From Halalkalibacter oceani (GTDB taxonomy: Bacteria > Bacillota > Bacilli > Bacillales > Bacillaceae_D), in assembly GCF_040544555.1 (NCBI RefSeq), contig NZ_JBEPKD010000007.1, forward strand, positions 62,001-126,000: 64,000 nt of DNA, read 5' to 3'. Below the pieces are notes generated by a model, which saw only the letters and a program-made list of their open reading frames with translations, ran no database searches and had not been told where the DNA came from. Position 1 is the stretch's first letter, and the number at the start of each line of letters is the position of its first letter. The position numbers and the translations under genes were made by a program. Positions 24,001 through 32,472 of the stretch are shown here, piece by piece.

Positions 24001-25242
24001 ATGGAAAAAGAGGTAACGTTAACAGCTGAACAGCAGGCCGAGGTGGAACGTCAGCTTGCTTATTTACAACGTGGCGTTGTGGAAATTATTCCGGAAGCGG
24101 ACTTTCGTCAAAAAATTGAAAAGTCCGTCGTTACCGGAAAACCGTTGAAAATCAAGCTCGGGATGGATCCGTCCGCTCCCGATGTTCATCTCGGTCATAC
24201 GGTCGTTTTGCACAAGCTGAGACAATTTCAGGAATTAGGGCATGAGATTCAAATGCTGATCGGTGATTTCACCGGGAGAATCGGTGATCCGACCGGGAAA
24301 TCTGAAACACGAAAGCAGCTGACGGATGAAGAAGTAAAGAAAAACGCCGAAACCTATGTCGAGCAATATGGAAAAATTCTTGATATGGACAAAGCAAAGC
24401 TTTACTATAACTCAGCCTGGTTAAAAGAGTTGACGTTTGAGGATGTCATTAAGCTGGCCGGCAATATGACGGTGGCCCGGATGCTTGAACGTGATGATTT
24501 TGAAAAACGCTATAAATCGGGGCAACCGATCTCGATTCACGAGTTCTTCTACCCGCTTATGCAAGGATATGATTCCGTGGCAATGGAATCTGACATTGAA
24601 GTGGGGGGAACCGATCAGAAGTTCAATTTATTGATGGGCAGACATTTGCAGGAAGCCTATGGAAAAGACAAGCAGGTCGCATTGACGCTGCCGTTGATTG
24701 AAGGACTTGATGGGGAACGGAAAATGTCGAAGTCACTCGGCAATTATATCGGCATCGATGAAGCGCCTAATGAAATGTTCGGGAAGGCGATGTCGATTCC
24801 CGATGAGCTGATGGTGAAATACTATAAGCTGGCCACGAATCTTTCCATGGAAGAAATTGAAGAGCTTGAGCGCGGGTTGGAGGACGGCAGCGTGCACCCA
24901 CGCGATGCGAAAATGCGTCTTGGCGCTACCTTCGTGGAGATGTATCACGGGAAAGCAGAGGCGGATGAAGCGGTCGACTATTTCAAAACGGTCTTTCAAA
25001 AGCGTGCTTTGCCGAGCGATATCCCGGAAGCGCAATGGACTGGAGACAACCCGGTCTGGATCGTCGACTTGCTTGTTGAGCTGAAGCTGCTAAGCTCAAA
25101 AGGGGAAGCAAGACGGATGATTCAAAACGGCGGAGTGAAGATTAACGAAGAAAAAGTAACCGATGTTCAACTGCAACTGCAAGTCGAGGACGGGCAGGTC
25201 ATTCAAGTCGGAAAGCGCAAGTTCGTAAAAATAAGCATGTAA
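24001..25242 (+). CDS. tyrS: Tyrosyl-tRNA synthetase
   Basis: 413 residues of class I: the HIGH-like motif in DPSAPDVHLGHTVVLHKLRQFQ (about residue 60), KMSKS in DGERKMSKSLGNYIG (about 243), and a C-terminal S4 RNA-binding domain (SKGEARRMIQNGGVKINEEKV). It charges tRNA-Tyr. The GGAGG ribosome site and the Tyr T-box upstream agree with the assignment. A transcription terminator follows immediately. Confidence 0.97.
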   Translation: MEKEVTLTAEQQAEVERQLAYLQRGVVEIIPEADFRQKIEKSVVTGKPLKIKLGMDPSAPDVHLGHTVVLHKLRQFQELGHEIQMLIGDFTGRIGDPTGKSETRKQLTDEEVKKNAETYVEQYGKILDMDKAKLYYNSAWLKELTFEDVIKLAGNMTVARMLERDDFEKRYKSGQPISIHEFFYPLMQGYDSVAMESDIEVGGTDQKFNLLMGRHLQEAYGKDKQVALTLPLIEGLDGERKMSKSLGNYIGIDEAPNEMFGKAMSIPDELMVKYYKLATNLSMEEIEELERGLEDGSVHPRDAKMRLGATFVEMYHGKAEADEAVDYFKTVFQKRALPSDIPEAQWTGDNPVWIVDLLVELKLLSSKGEARRMIQNGGVKINEEKVTDVQLQLQVEDGQVIQVGKRKFVKISM

Positions 25243-25252
25243 AAAAAGGAAG

Positions 25253-25293
25253 GCAATGGCTTTAGGAGAACAGACCTGAAGCCATTGCTTTTT
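25253..25293 (+). terminator. Terminator of tyrS
   Basis: GCAATGGCTT (25253-25262) pairs with AAGCCATTGC (25279-25288) and is followed by TTTTTC. Confidence 0.8.
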
Positions 25294-25322
25294 CTTGCAA
25301 AAGCAGAATGAATATGCAAAAA

Positions 25323-25338
25323 TAGAGTGATCGTTCTA
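25323..25338. promoter_or_regulatory. TetR-type operator before the regulator gene
   Basis: TAGAGTGATCGTTCTA, a 16-base imperfect palindrome (TAGAnnGATCnnTCTA), lies 22 bases before the regulator start and is repeated identically at 25937 before the transporter gene. Confidence 0.7.
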
Positions 25339-25359
25339 TATAAAGGTGGGTTGGTTGGA

Positions 25360-25908
25360 ATGAGTCGGAAAAAAGAAGATTTATTGGAGCAGGCGGAACG
25401 GCTTTTTTACGAGCACGGTTTTCATGCGATTGGGTTGAAGAAAGTCGTTACAGAGTCCGGTGTCGCGCTAATGACGCTTTACAATCATTTTCAATCGAAA
25501 GAGGATTTAATTATGGAAGTGTTAAAAAGAAGAGAAGCCCGGTATTTTTCCAGCTTGAAGGCGTGCCTAAACGAGGCCAAAGGGGAGCCTTCTGTGGCGC
25601 TGATGGAAGCGCATCTTTTCTGGACACGGAGGCACGGATCGAATGGCTGTATGTTTTTAAGAGCGAAGGAAGAGTTTGCGAATGGCAATCAGGCGATTGT
25701 CGATTATGTCGATGCACATAAAGAGGCGCTAATCGATTTTTTCCAAGCGGCAGGCTACACAAACCGGAACGCGATCCGCCTCGCCCTGCTCTTTGAAGGA
25801 ACGACTGCTTTGGCGGAAACGAGGCCGCTTGATGAAGTTGCTGAGGAATGTCTCTTTTTCGCTAAACAAATCAGACTGGAGAGCGATAAAAAAGCTAAGT
25901 CGGAATAG
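25360..25908 (+). CDS. TetR-family transcriptional regulator (YxaF/LmrA-like)
   Basis: 182 residues with an N-terminal TetR helix-turn-helix: RKKEDLLEQAERLFYEHGFHAIGLKKVVTESGVALMTLYNHFQSKEDLI. The C-terminal ligand domain carries GCMFLRAKEEFANGNQAI, typical of the YxaF/LmrA group. The ATG at 25360 follows AAAGGTGG; an in-frame upstream GTG at 25327 lies inside the operator. Identical operators precede this gene and the downstream MFS transporter, so it probably represses both and is released by the drug or metabolite that the transporter exports. Confidence 0.9.
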   Translation: MSRKKEDLLEQAERLFYEHGFHAIGLKKVVTESGVALMTLYNHFQSKEDLIMEVLKRREARYFSSLKACLNEAKGEPSVALMEAHLFWTRRHGSNGCMFLRAKEEFANGNQAIVDYVDAHKEALIDFFQAAGYTNRNAIRLALLFEGTTALAETRPLDEVAEECLFFAKQIRLESDKKAKSE

Positions 25909-25936
25909 GAGAAGGCTTAGTTTTTTTCTTTAAAAA

Positions 25937-25952
25937 TAGAGTGATCGTTCTA
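25937..25952. promoter_or_regulatory. TetR-type operator before the MFS gene
   Basis: TAGAGTGATCGTTCTA, identical over 16 bases to the site at 25323, 20 bases before the MFS start codon. Confidence 0.7.
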
Positions 25953-25972
25953 TCTAAAAAGGAGATGAGAAA

Positions 25973-27082
25973 ATGGGGAAAATCGTATGGCCCGGTGTCG
26001 CGATGATTGCTGTCACCTATGCCTTGGCAAGGTTCAGCTTTGGCTTGTTTTTGCCGGATATTTCGACTTCCCTCAAGCTAAAGGAAAGCAGCGCCGGGAT
26101 CGCTGCATCGGCTGCTTATGTTTCTTACTCGGCAGCGTTGCTGACGGCGCCGTTTTTGATTCGTCGGTTCGGCTGTTTTCGCTTAATACAGGCCGCCGGG
26201 ATCACAGCGCTCGTCGGGATGAGCGGAATTGCGCTGGCACAAAGCTTCTCCCCGCTTGTGATTAGCATTTTTGCTGCGGGGATCGGCAGTGGCTGGGCTT
26301 CCCCGGCGCTAAGTCAGGTCGCGACGATCTCACTAAAGGAAGCAGATAAGGATCGCGGGAATATGTGGATAAACAGCGGCTCAGGTTTCGGCCTGCTCGT
26401 TTCCGCTCCTGTCGCGCTTTTGTTTACCGAACATTGGCGGCTCGCTTATTTTTTATTTGTGCTCATCGCCTTGGCGGTGCTTCTCTGGAACTCGCTTTCT
26501 CTTCCGGCACGGCAAGAGAAAGCCGTAACAGCCGGGAGCAAGGCATCCTGGTATATTATCGTCAAAGCAAAGGAGCTACTGTTGGCTTCACTCCTGATTG
26601 GCGGCAGCTCTGCGATTTTTTGGACGTTTTCCCGCAGCTATTTAACGGTCGTCCATCAGATGAGTACGACGGAGAGCGTTACTTTTTGGATGGTGATGGG
26701 GATTTCGGGGATCATCGGCGGACTGACGGGCAGCGCCATCGGGAAGATCGGTCTGGCCTTGACCTATCGGCTCGTTTTTCTGTTGCTGCTGCTGGCGATT
26801 GCGCTGATTACGGTTCCAGCTGATGTGGCAGTGTATGTCTCCGCGCTGCTCTTTGGCAGCACCTATATCGCCCTGACCGGAGTGCTCGTGATCTGGGCGA
26901 CACGATTGTTTCCAGCAGAGCCTTCAATCGGCGTCAGCCTTTCTTTTCTGGCGCTCGGTCTCGGCCAATCACTCGGCTCATTGGCCGGAGGAGCATTGAT
27001 TGACAGCACGGCATACCCTTTTGCATTTCTAATGTTTGCAAGCCTTGGGACGGCGGGGCTGTTTATTGCTGTTCGACAATAA
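25973..27082 (+). CDS. Major facilitator superfamily transporter, probable efflux pump
   Basis: 369 residues, short for a 12-helix MFS protein, almost wholly hydrophobic. It starts with YALARFSFGLFLPDIS, has internal pseudo-symmetry typical of MFS, the SAGIAASAAYVSYSAALL region, and the loop RRFGCFRL between helices 2 and 3. Charged residues in membrane segments suggest proton-coupled transport. AAGGAG ribosome site. It is 64 bases downstream of the TetR gene with the same operator, so an inducible exporter is the likely role; its substrate cannot be read. Confidence 0.88.
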   Translation: MGKIVWPGVAMIAVTYALARFSFGLFLPDISTSLKLKESSAGIAASAAYVSYSAALLTAPFLIRRFGCFRLIQAAGITALVGMSGIALAQSFSPLVISIFAAGIGSGWASPALSQVATISLKEADKDRGNMWINSGSGFGLLVSAPVALLFTEHWRLAYFLFVLIALAVLLWNSLSLPARQEKAVTAGSKASWYIIVKAKELLLASLLIGGSSAIFWTFSRSYLTVVHQMSTTESVTFWMVMGISGIIGGLTGSAIGKIGLALTYRLVFLLLLLAIALITVPADVAVYVSALLFGSTYIALTGVLVIWATRLFPAEPSIGVSLSFLALGLGQSLGSLAGGALIDSTAYPFAFLMFASLGTAGLFIAVRQ

Positions 27083-27140
27083 AAAATAGGATTTTTTCGT
27101 TGAATTAGTTTATTTATCGCTATTTCTAAAAAAGCGTTCT

Positions 27141-27174
27141 AAACAAAAAAGCCTGTCGACTTTGTCGACAGGCT
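27141..27174 (-). terminator. Terminator of rpsD
   Basis: AGCCTGTCGAC and its complement GTCGACAGGCT around a TTT loop; on the minus strand followed by TTTTTTGTTT. Confidence 0.85.
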
Positions 27175-27196
27175 GGGGTAAGACCCTTATAATCGC

Positions 27197-27799
27197 TTAA
27201 CGAGAATAGAATTCGACGATAAGCGCTTCTGTAATTTCAGAAGGAAGCTCAGCGCGTTCTGGAAGACGAGTGTATGTGCCTTCAAGCTTTTCAGCATCGA
27301 AAGATACATAACCAGGAACGAAGTCGTTGCCTTCCAACGCCTCTTTAATGATGTCAAGGTTGCGGGACTTCTCACGCACACCGATTGTTTGACCTGGCTT
27401 TACGCGGTATGATGGAATATCAACGCGGTTGCCGTCAACAACGATATGACCGTGGTTAACAAGCTGGCGAGCTGCACGACGAGTGCGGGCAAGACCCATG
27501 CGGTAAACAAGGTTGTCAAGACGTGACTCAAGTAGAATCATGAAGTTTTCACCATGGATACCAGCCATTTTACCAGCTGTATCGAACGTGCGACGGAATT
27601 GACGCTCGTTGACACCATACATGTGACGAAGCTTTTGCTTTTCTTGTAATTGCACTCCGTATTCGGAAAGCTTCTTACGTTGGTTTGGACCGTGCTGCCC
27701 TGGAGCATACGGACGTTTTGCTAATTCTTTACCTGTTCCACTTAGTGAAATGCCTAAGCGGCGGGATAATTTCCAAGATGGACCTGTATAACGAGCCAT
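27197..27799 (-). CDS. rpsD: 30S ribosomal protein S4
   Basis: 200 residues: MARYTGPSWKLSRRLGISLSGTGKE start, YAPGQHGPNQRKKLSEYG, the S4 RNA-binding domain LESRLDNLVYRMGLARTRRAARQLVNHGHIVVDG, and C-terminal EALIVEFYSR. It binds 16S rRNA early in small-subunit assembly. Start preceded by AAGGAGGA; the open frame runs 29 codons further through the leader but has no ribosome site there. Monocistronic, with a strong promoter and a long leader, as in B. subtilis, where S4 represses its own mRNA. Confidence 0.97.
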   Translation of the reverse strand: MARYTGPSWKLSRRLGISLSGTGKELAKRPYAPGQHGPNQRKKLSEYGVQLQEKQKLRHMYGVNERQFRRTFDTAGKMAGIHGENFMILLESRLDNLVYRMGLARTRRAARQLVNHGHIVVDGNRVDIPSYRVKPGQTIGVREKSRNLDIIKEALEGNDFVPGYVSFDAEKLEGTYTRLPERAELPSEITEALIVEFYSR

Positions 27800-27992
27800 A
27801 AATAGACTCCTCCTTGTTATTTTGTTTGTTGCAAAATAACAACCGCATTGTAATCTCATAGCTACGTTCATTTTGTCTTCATGCATGTTCGCTTCGACAG
27901 CTAGAAGTTACAGATGCACCTCGATTCATGCAGCCGCATCGAGGAACAAAATGAAAAACATAGTATGTTTACACTGGCTGTCTTTTTACACA
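27800..27992 (-). promoter_or_regulatory. rpsD leader RNA, likely S4 autoregulatory element
   Basis: About 190 transcribed bases precede rpsD. On the RNA strand TTCATTTTGT pairs over 10 bases with ACAAAATGAA (27946-27955 with 27867-27876 on the plus strand), enclosing a hairpin CCTCGAT / ATCGAGG. Closer to the gene GTTATTTTG pairs with CAAAATAAC directly before the AAGGAGGA ribosome site. A nested structure of this kind fits S4 binding to its own messenger, known in Bacillus; the precise fold is inferred. Confidence 0.6.
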
Positions 27993-27998
27993 AATTCC

Positions 27999-28027
27999 AT
28001 TATATTAATTTACACGTTTAATGTCAA
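27999..28027 (-). promoter_or_regulatory. Consensus sigma-A promoter of rpsD
   Basis: On the minus strand a perfect TTGACA (28022-28027), 17-base spacer and perfect TATAAT (27999-28004). Confidence 0.85.
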
Positions 28028-28296
28028 GAAGAGAGCGGAATATTGAGAAGGGAGATAAAAAAATTCATAATTTTTTGTATCGGAACGTTCTAGTTACATA
28101 GTAAAATGGAATAAGTTGTTTTATAATAGATGTAGAAAGACCCAAAAGAATGATGATTTAATGAATGAAATGGTTCATATATTTATGAGGGGGAGGGGCA
28201 TATTTTCCTACTTCACTAATTTTGGCTAAGGAAATCATTAAAAATCAGTGCAAATGTGAGTCATTTAACATGCATGTTATGTGGTGGTGTAAGAGA
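28028..28296 (+). other. Upstream region of ytrP
   Basis: AT-rich region between the rpsD promoter and the GGDEF gene. A TATAAT at 28122-28127 could be a -10 box, without a good -35. A purine-rich GGGGGAGGGG at 28187-28198 resembles a ribosome site but is not followed at proper distance by a start codon in the long frame. Nothing else recognised. Confidence 0.3.
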
Positions 28297-30537
28297 ATGG
28301 ATAAAATTCTGAATGGAAACAGCGACAATAGTCAATATAGACCATTTTTGGAAGAGCTTGTCTCAAACAGTAACAAGAGTACAGCTTTATTTGAACCTGC
28401 TGTTTTTTTTATTGCATCAAATGAGAGAATTCTCTCCGCATACAAGATGGGTTATGTGCCGCCTTCCATGGACGAGGCGCTCACCTATTTTGAAAGCAAC
28501 TTTTCAGCACAAAAGCTAAAATGCAAGTGTAAAGACTCTGTTTTGCTAGCAGTTCCTTTCTCTGCGCACGAACATATTGATACTCCGTTATATTTAGGTG
28601 TCGTTCTTTCTGCTTCGGCAAAGGAAGAGCCGATTATCAGCTATTTAGAAGGGGTTGTGACCGGGTCAGGACTGACGACGAAGCGACTGAAGAAGAAAAA
28701 GATGTTTCCGATTAATGAATTACTGGAATTGGCCGGCTATCAAATGGAGTTTACTTCGCTGGCCAATGCGTTAAACACCTGCTATAAAAAAAACGACAGC
28801 GGCTCCGGCAAGTTAGTGATTGTCGAGCGAAGTGAAGAACGATTCGTTCCTTTGTTTTATCCGTCTCATTGGGATCTTGATCATTTTGACGCGGTGTTTA
28901 AACAGCAGCACTATGAAAGCAAAATCGGTGCGGAGCCGTTTGTGCTGTTAAAAGACAGTCAGTTGTTTGAAAACAATTATCACTACCACGTCATCTGTGC
29001 CATAGAAGTGGAAAACAAGCCTGTTTCCCTGCTCCTGTTTACGTTTGAAACCGAGCATGAGGCTCAAAAAGCAAAAGATGACTACGAGCAGTCGATCAAA
29101 GAAATTTTACCGATTCTTGAAAAAGCATATATACAGGAAAAAGATGTCCAGGAAGCACAAAGGCGGGATATTTTACTGCAAGTAACGAAGAAATTCCACT
29201 CTACAATGGACATTGGTGAAGTGCTGGGGGAGATTGTCGAGGCGATTGAAAGAGCCTATCCTCACTACCACGTCCATCTCCTTCTTTCACAGGAATGGCA
29301 AGTGAACGAAAATGTCTCCATTAAGCCGTTGAAATATGGAACGGAAAGCGGTAACAGTACAGCGGAGCATGCGTATTTAACCGGCCAAATCCAAGTGGAT
29401 AAAGAACTGGAGGACAATTCAAAGATTCTTTACGCCCCTTTGCGCGGCAAGCAAGGTGTTTACGGCGTGATGGAAATTATGACTTCTGAAGATGTCCATG
29501 TGCCGCAGTATGAAATTGACTTCATTCAAATGCTGGCGGATACAGGAGGGAACGCTTTAGAAAATGCTGAGCTTTATCAGCAATCGAGAAATCTGATTCA
29601 TGATTTACAGCTTATTAACGAGACGTCACACCAGTTAAATTCAAATCTGCGCCTGGCGGATACGATCAACTTTATGACGCAGCAGATCATCGAGTCATTT
29701 AAAGCCGAAGAAGTGGGTTTCATCATGTTCCATGCCAATGGGGAAGCCGTCGTTCTTGACGGAAGTACACCCTTTTTCAAAAATGAAGATTCCCTTGATG
29801 CCCTCGAGCCGTTAATAAGAAAGGTGAAGCGCGATAAAGACCCGATTTACATTGGGGATACGGAGCGTCATGAAGATGTTCAGCTCGATTTTTACAAGTC
29901 AGTATTAATGGTGCCGATGATTCAGAACAATGAACTAAAAGGGATGGTTGTCACGGTTCATCAAAGCTCCTATCACTTTACCTTTGAAAATTTTAAACTA
30001 CTGCAATCTTTGGTTCATCATTCCACCTTGGCTTTTTCCAATTCCATGCTGCACGAAGAACTCGAACGGCTCGTGATCACCGATCACTTAACGAAGCTGT
30101 TTTCGCGTAACCATTTGGACGAGCGGATTCAAGAGTCGATGTACAAGCAGAATCAGGGGACATTTTTGCTGCTTGATATTGATAACTTTAAGCAAATCAA
30201 TGATACGTACGGGCATCAGGTAGGCGATGATATCATCATTCAGGTCGCCAATATTATGAAACGGAACATTCGCGAGGAAGATATTGCGGCAAGATGGGGC
30301 GGGGAAGAGCTGGCCATCTATTTCCCGAATATCGAGGTGAAGATTGGGCAGCAGATTGCAGAGCGGATCGTCAAAGCCGTGGCGATTGAAACGAGTCCCC
30401 GCGTCACAGTGTCGATTGGGATTTCACATTGGAGCTCAAGAGAAAGCGAAGTATCGTTGAAGCTGCTGTTCAATCAGGCCGATACCGCTCTTTATGAAGC
30501 GAAGGAAACAGGGAAAAATCGTGTCGTTGTGAAATAA
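28297..30537 (+). CDS. ytrP: GAF-GGDEF protein (YtrP-like putative diguanylate cyclase)
   Basis: 746 residues. An N-terminal region of unknown fold is followed by two GAF-like segments (about residues 300-440 and 455-600, the second with NLIHDLQLINETSHQLNS before it) and a C-terminal GGDEF domain: DHLTKLFSRNHLDERI, LLLDIDNFKQINDTYGHQVGDDII, ARWGGEELAIYFPN, SIGISHWSS. The signature loop reads GGEEL rather than GG(D/E)EF, and an RxxD inhibition site (REED) sits five residues ahead of the loop's Trp-Gly-Gly. It would make or bind c-di-GMP. The ATG at 28297 is chosen after a GTGGTGG site; a TTG at 28222 adds 25 residues without one. Same locus as B. subtilis ytrP. Confidence 0.85.
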   Translation: MDKILNGNSDNSQYRPFLEELVSNSNKSTALFEPAVFFIASNERILSAYKMGYVPPSMDEALTYFESNFSAQKLKCKCKDSVLLAVPFSAHEHIDTPLYLGVVLSASAKEEPIISYLEGVVTGSGLTTKRLKKKKMFPINELLELAGYQMEFTSLANALNTCYKKNDSGSGKLVIVERSEERFVPLFYPSHWDLDHFDAVFKQQHYESKIGAEPFVLLKDSQLFENNYHYHVICAIEVENKPVSLLLFTFETEHEAQKAKDDYEQSIKEILPILEKAYIQEKDVQEAQRRDILLQVTKKFHSTMDIGEVLGEIVEAIERAYPHYHVHLLLSQEWQVNENVSIKPLKYGTESGNSTAEHAYLTGQIQVDKELEDNSKILYAPLRGKQGVYGVMEIMTSEDVHVPQYEIDFIQMLADTGGNALENAELYQQSRNLIHDLQLINETSHQLNSNLRLADTINFMTQQIIESFKAEEVGFIMFHANGEAVVLDGSTPFFKNEDSLDALEPLIRKVKRDKDPIYIGDTERHEDVQLDFYKSVLMVPMIQNNELKGMVVTVHQSSYHFTFENFKLLQSLVHHSTLAFSNSMLHEELERLVITDHLTKLFSRNHLDERIQESMYKQNQGTFLLLDIDNFKQINDTYGHQVGDDIIIQVANIMKRNIREEDIAARWGGEELAIYFPNIEVKIGQQIAERIVKAVAIETSPRVTVSIGISHWSSRESEVSLKLLFNQADTALYEAKETGKNRVVVK

Positions 30538-30591
30538 CGAGCGCGTAAATGAATATCCGCTTTACAAAGGCGGGGCTGGATACTGCTCTGG

Positions 30592-30640
30592 GCTTGTCCT
30601 GAAAGGTTAGTCAAGTGAACCTTTCAGGACAAGCTTTTTG
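30592..30640 (+). terminator. Terminator of ytrP
   Basis: GCTTGTCCTGAAAGGTT (30592-30608) pairs perfectly with AACCTTTCAGGACAAGC (30618-30634), followed by TTTTTGT. The GTCC..AAAGG arms resemble the R1 hairpin core. Confidence 0.88.
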
Positions 30641-30765
30641 TCTGTTTTTGACTGAAAAAAATGTAGAAAGTTCTTCGGCCAATGTCGATGGATTATGGAA
30701 GGAATTGATCAGCGTCGGGGCGAAGCAGAAGGGGAAGAAGACTATGACAAAGGGGACAACAAAAC

Positions 30766-31389
30766 ATGAAGGGATCAACGAAAGAGAAAATGGTAGATGC
30801 AGCGATCAGACTCTTTTATACCCAGGGATATGATGGTACCTCTGTCAGAGATATTGCTTCCTCAGCCAATGTGAACATCGCTTTGGTTTCCTACTATTTT
30901 GGCGGAAAAAAAGCGCTCTATGAAAAGATTTTGATTCAATTTCTCGAAGGATATTTGCAAACGATGCATAAAGCGATCAGGCAGCAAACGAACTCCGTCC
31001 AGGAGAGTCTGCTTTCGGTGATCAGGGAGCTGCTTGTTTATCAGGCGACAAATCATTATACCGCGCGAATGGTACATCGCGAAATGACGCTCGACTCCGT
31101 TCTTGTCAGGGAAATTATGACAACTTATTTGCGGAAGGAAAAGCATGATTACGAGCAAATGATCAAGCTTGGGATGAAAAAAGGAGAGTTTCAGCGCCAG
31201 TCGGTCGACTATGTGATCATTCAGATCCGGACGATGGTGAATATGCCTTATTTGACTCCCCATTATTTTCAGGAGCTGTACCAGCTGTCACCGAAAGAGC
31301 CTTATTTCGTCGACCGGTATATGGAGCATATTGCAAGATGGGTGAAGGCCGCCCTTTGTCAGCCCAAGGCCGAAACAGGAATCGCGTAA
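30766..31389 (+). CDS. refZ: RefZ, TetR-family regulator of FtsZ
   Basis: 207 residues, the length of B. subtilis RefZ (YttP), with the HTH STKEKMVDAAIRLFYTQGYDGTSVRDIASSANVNIALVSYYFGGKKALYEKI and the RefZ-like body VREIMTTYLRKEK, NMPYLTPHYFQELYQLSPKEPYFVDRYMEHI. In B. subtilis it binds palindromes near oriC and interferes with FtsZ polymerisation during polar septation at sporulation. No RefZ box was noticed near the gene. It stands between ytrP and hisJ as in B. subtilis, and ends 26 bases from the convergent hisJ. Confidence 0.88.
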   Translation: MKGSTKEKMVDAAIRLFYTQGYDGTSVRDIASSANVNIALVSYYFGGKKALYEKILIQFLEGYLQTMHKAIRQQTNSVQESLLSVIRELLVYQATNHYTARMVHREMTLDSVLVREIMTTYLRKEKHDYEQMIKLGMKKGEFQRQSVDYVIIQIRTMVNMPYLTPHYFQELYQLSPKEPYFVDRYMEHIARWVKAALCQPKAETGIA

Positions 31390-31414
31390 GCTTCCTGTTT
31401 CGGGACGAAAAAAG

Positions 31415-32230
31415 CTACGGCTTTGCCAGCGGAGCTGCGGCAAGCTGGTCGTAGCCACTGAGCAGCCCATTGGCCGAATGAGCGTCCGAGCCGTAGACAA
31501 GCGGGATCTTCAGCCGAACGGCTTCTTCAATGATGCTTGCGTAAGGGTAAGGCTCACGGCAAAGCGGCTTCAGGCAGCCTGCGCCATTGTAATCCAGCTG
31601 ATATCCTTTTTGCTGGATGGCTGTCAGAATACGGGTGATCTCTTTTGCGAACAACTGCGAATCGGGAGCCGGAAAGCGTTTTTGGAATTTACGGGCGAGC
31701 GTCATATGCCCGATTCTTTTTGGCTTGTAGCGGCCCAGATCCGCCTTGATGGAAGCGAAAACGGTTTGATAATAATGCTCGTGCACTTTGGCGGTAGAGC
31801 CGAGCAAATCAACCGCTGACTGAAAGACATCCGGACTGTAATCAAGACAAAGATAGCGGTCGCGAAGATGGAGAAAGTGAACGGAAAGAATGCTGTCATC
31901 CAGCAATGGGCCAACCTCGTTCAGAAAGTCGGCCGTCTCCTTTTCAAATCCTTCAATATAATCAACCTCAAGGCCCAGCAGAATGTTGAGCCTTCCTTTA
32001 TATTCTCTCTTTACCAATTGAATGTGTTCGATATACCGTGGTAAATCAGCCGGGTTCATGCCGCTGTCCTGCTGAGGGGTGGGATCATCGAAGGAAGCGG
32101 GGAGCGGGGCATGCTCCGTAAAGCTGATTCCCTCTATGCCAAGGGCAATGGCTTTCTCGCAATAATCGACAAAATCATCCTTTGTGCCATGCGGACAAAG
32201 GGGGCTGTGAACATGTCCATCGTGTACCAT
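31415..32230 (-). CDS. hisJ: Histidinol-phosphatase, PHP type
   Basis: 271 residues (B. subtilis 268) of the PHP superfamily: HDGHVHSPLCPHGTKDDF binds the first metals, GISFTEHAPLP, GLEVDYIEGFE, VHFLHLRD, YNGAGCLKPLCREPYP and YGSDAHS complete the tri-metal site. It removes phosphate from histidinol phosphate, the eighth step of histidine synthesis. The rest of the his operon is elsewhere. Start at ATG after AAGGAGATTCTACG. Convergent with refZ, divergent from ezrA; no terminator of its own is obvious in the short gap. Confidence 0.95.
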   Translation of the reverse strand: MVHDGHVHSPLCPHGTKDDFVDYCEKAIALGIEGISFTEHAPLPASFDDPTPQQDSGMNPADLPRYIEHIQLVKREYKGRLNILLGLEVDYIEGFEKETADFLNEVGPLLDDSILSVHFLHLRDRYLCLDYSPDVFQSAVDLLGSTAKVHEHYYQTVFASIKADLGRYKPKRIGHMTLARKFQKRFPAPDSQLFAKEITRILTAIQQKGYQLDYNGAGCLKPLCREPYPYASIIEEAVRLKIPLVYGSDAHSANGLLSGYDQLAAAPLAKP

Positions 32231-32472
32231 CGTAGAATCTCCTTCTAAAATTAAATAAGAACCACGAAAAAAACGTACAAAGTGTTACTTTCATGGTATC
32301 ATAATACATAATTAAAGTCGTGAAAAATAAAAAATTTGTCAATATATAAAGGATATTTGTGTTTTGTAGAGAAAAACAAAAGGGCGATGAGAAATTCGCT
32401 GTATTTTTTAGAAGCTCAAATTGAGGCCTTCAATACAAAACATTCCAAGGATCTATAGAAGGGAGTCCTCAC

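Noticed and set aside
27800..27886. 29-residue N-terminal extension of S4
   Set aside because: Lies in the structured leader; the family begins MARYTGP after AAGGAGGA.
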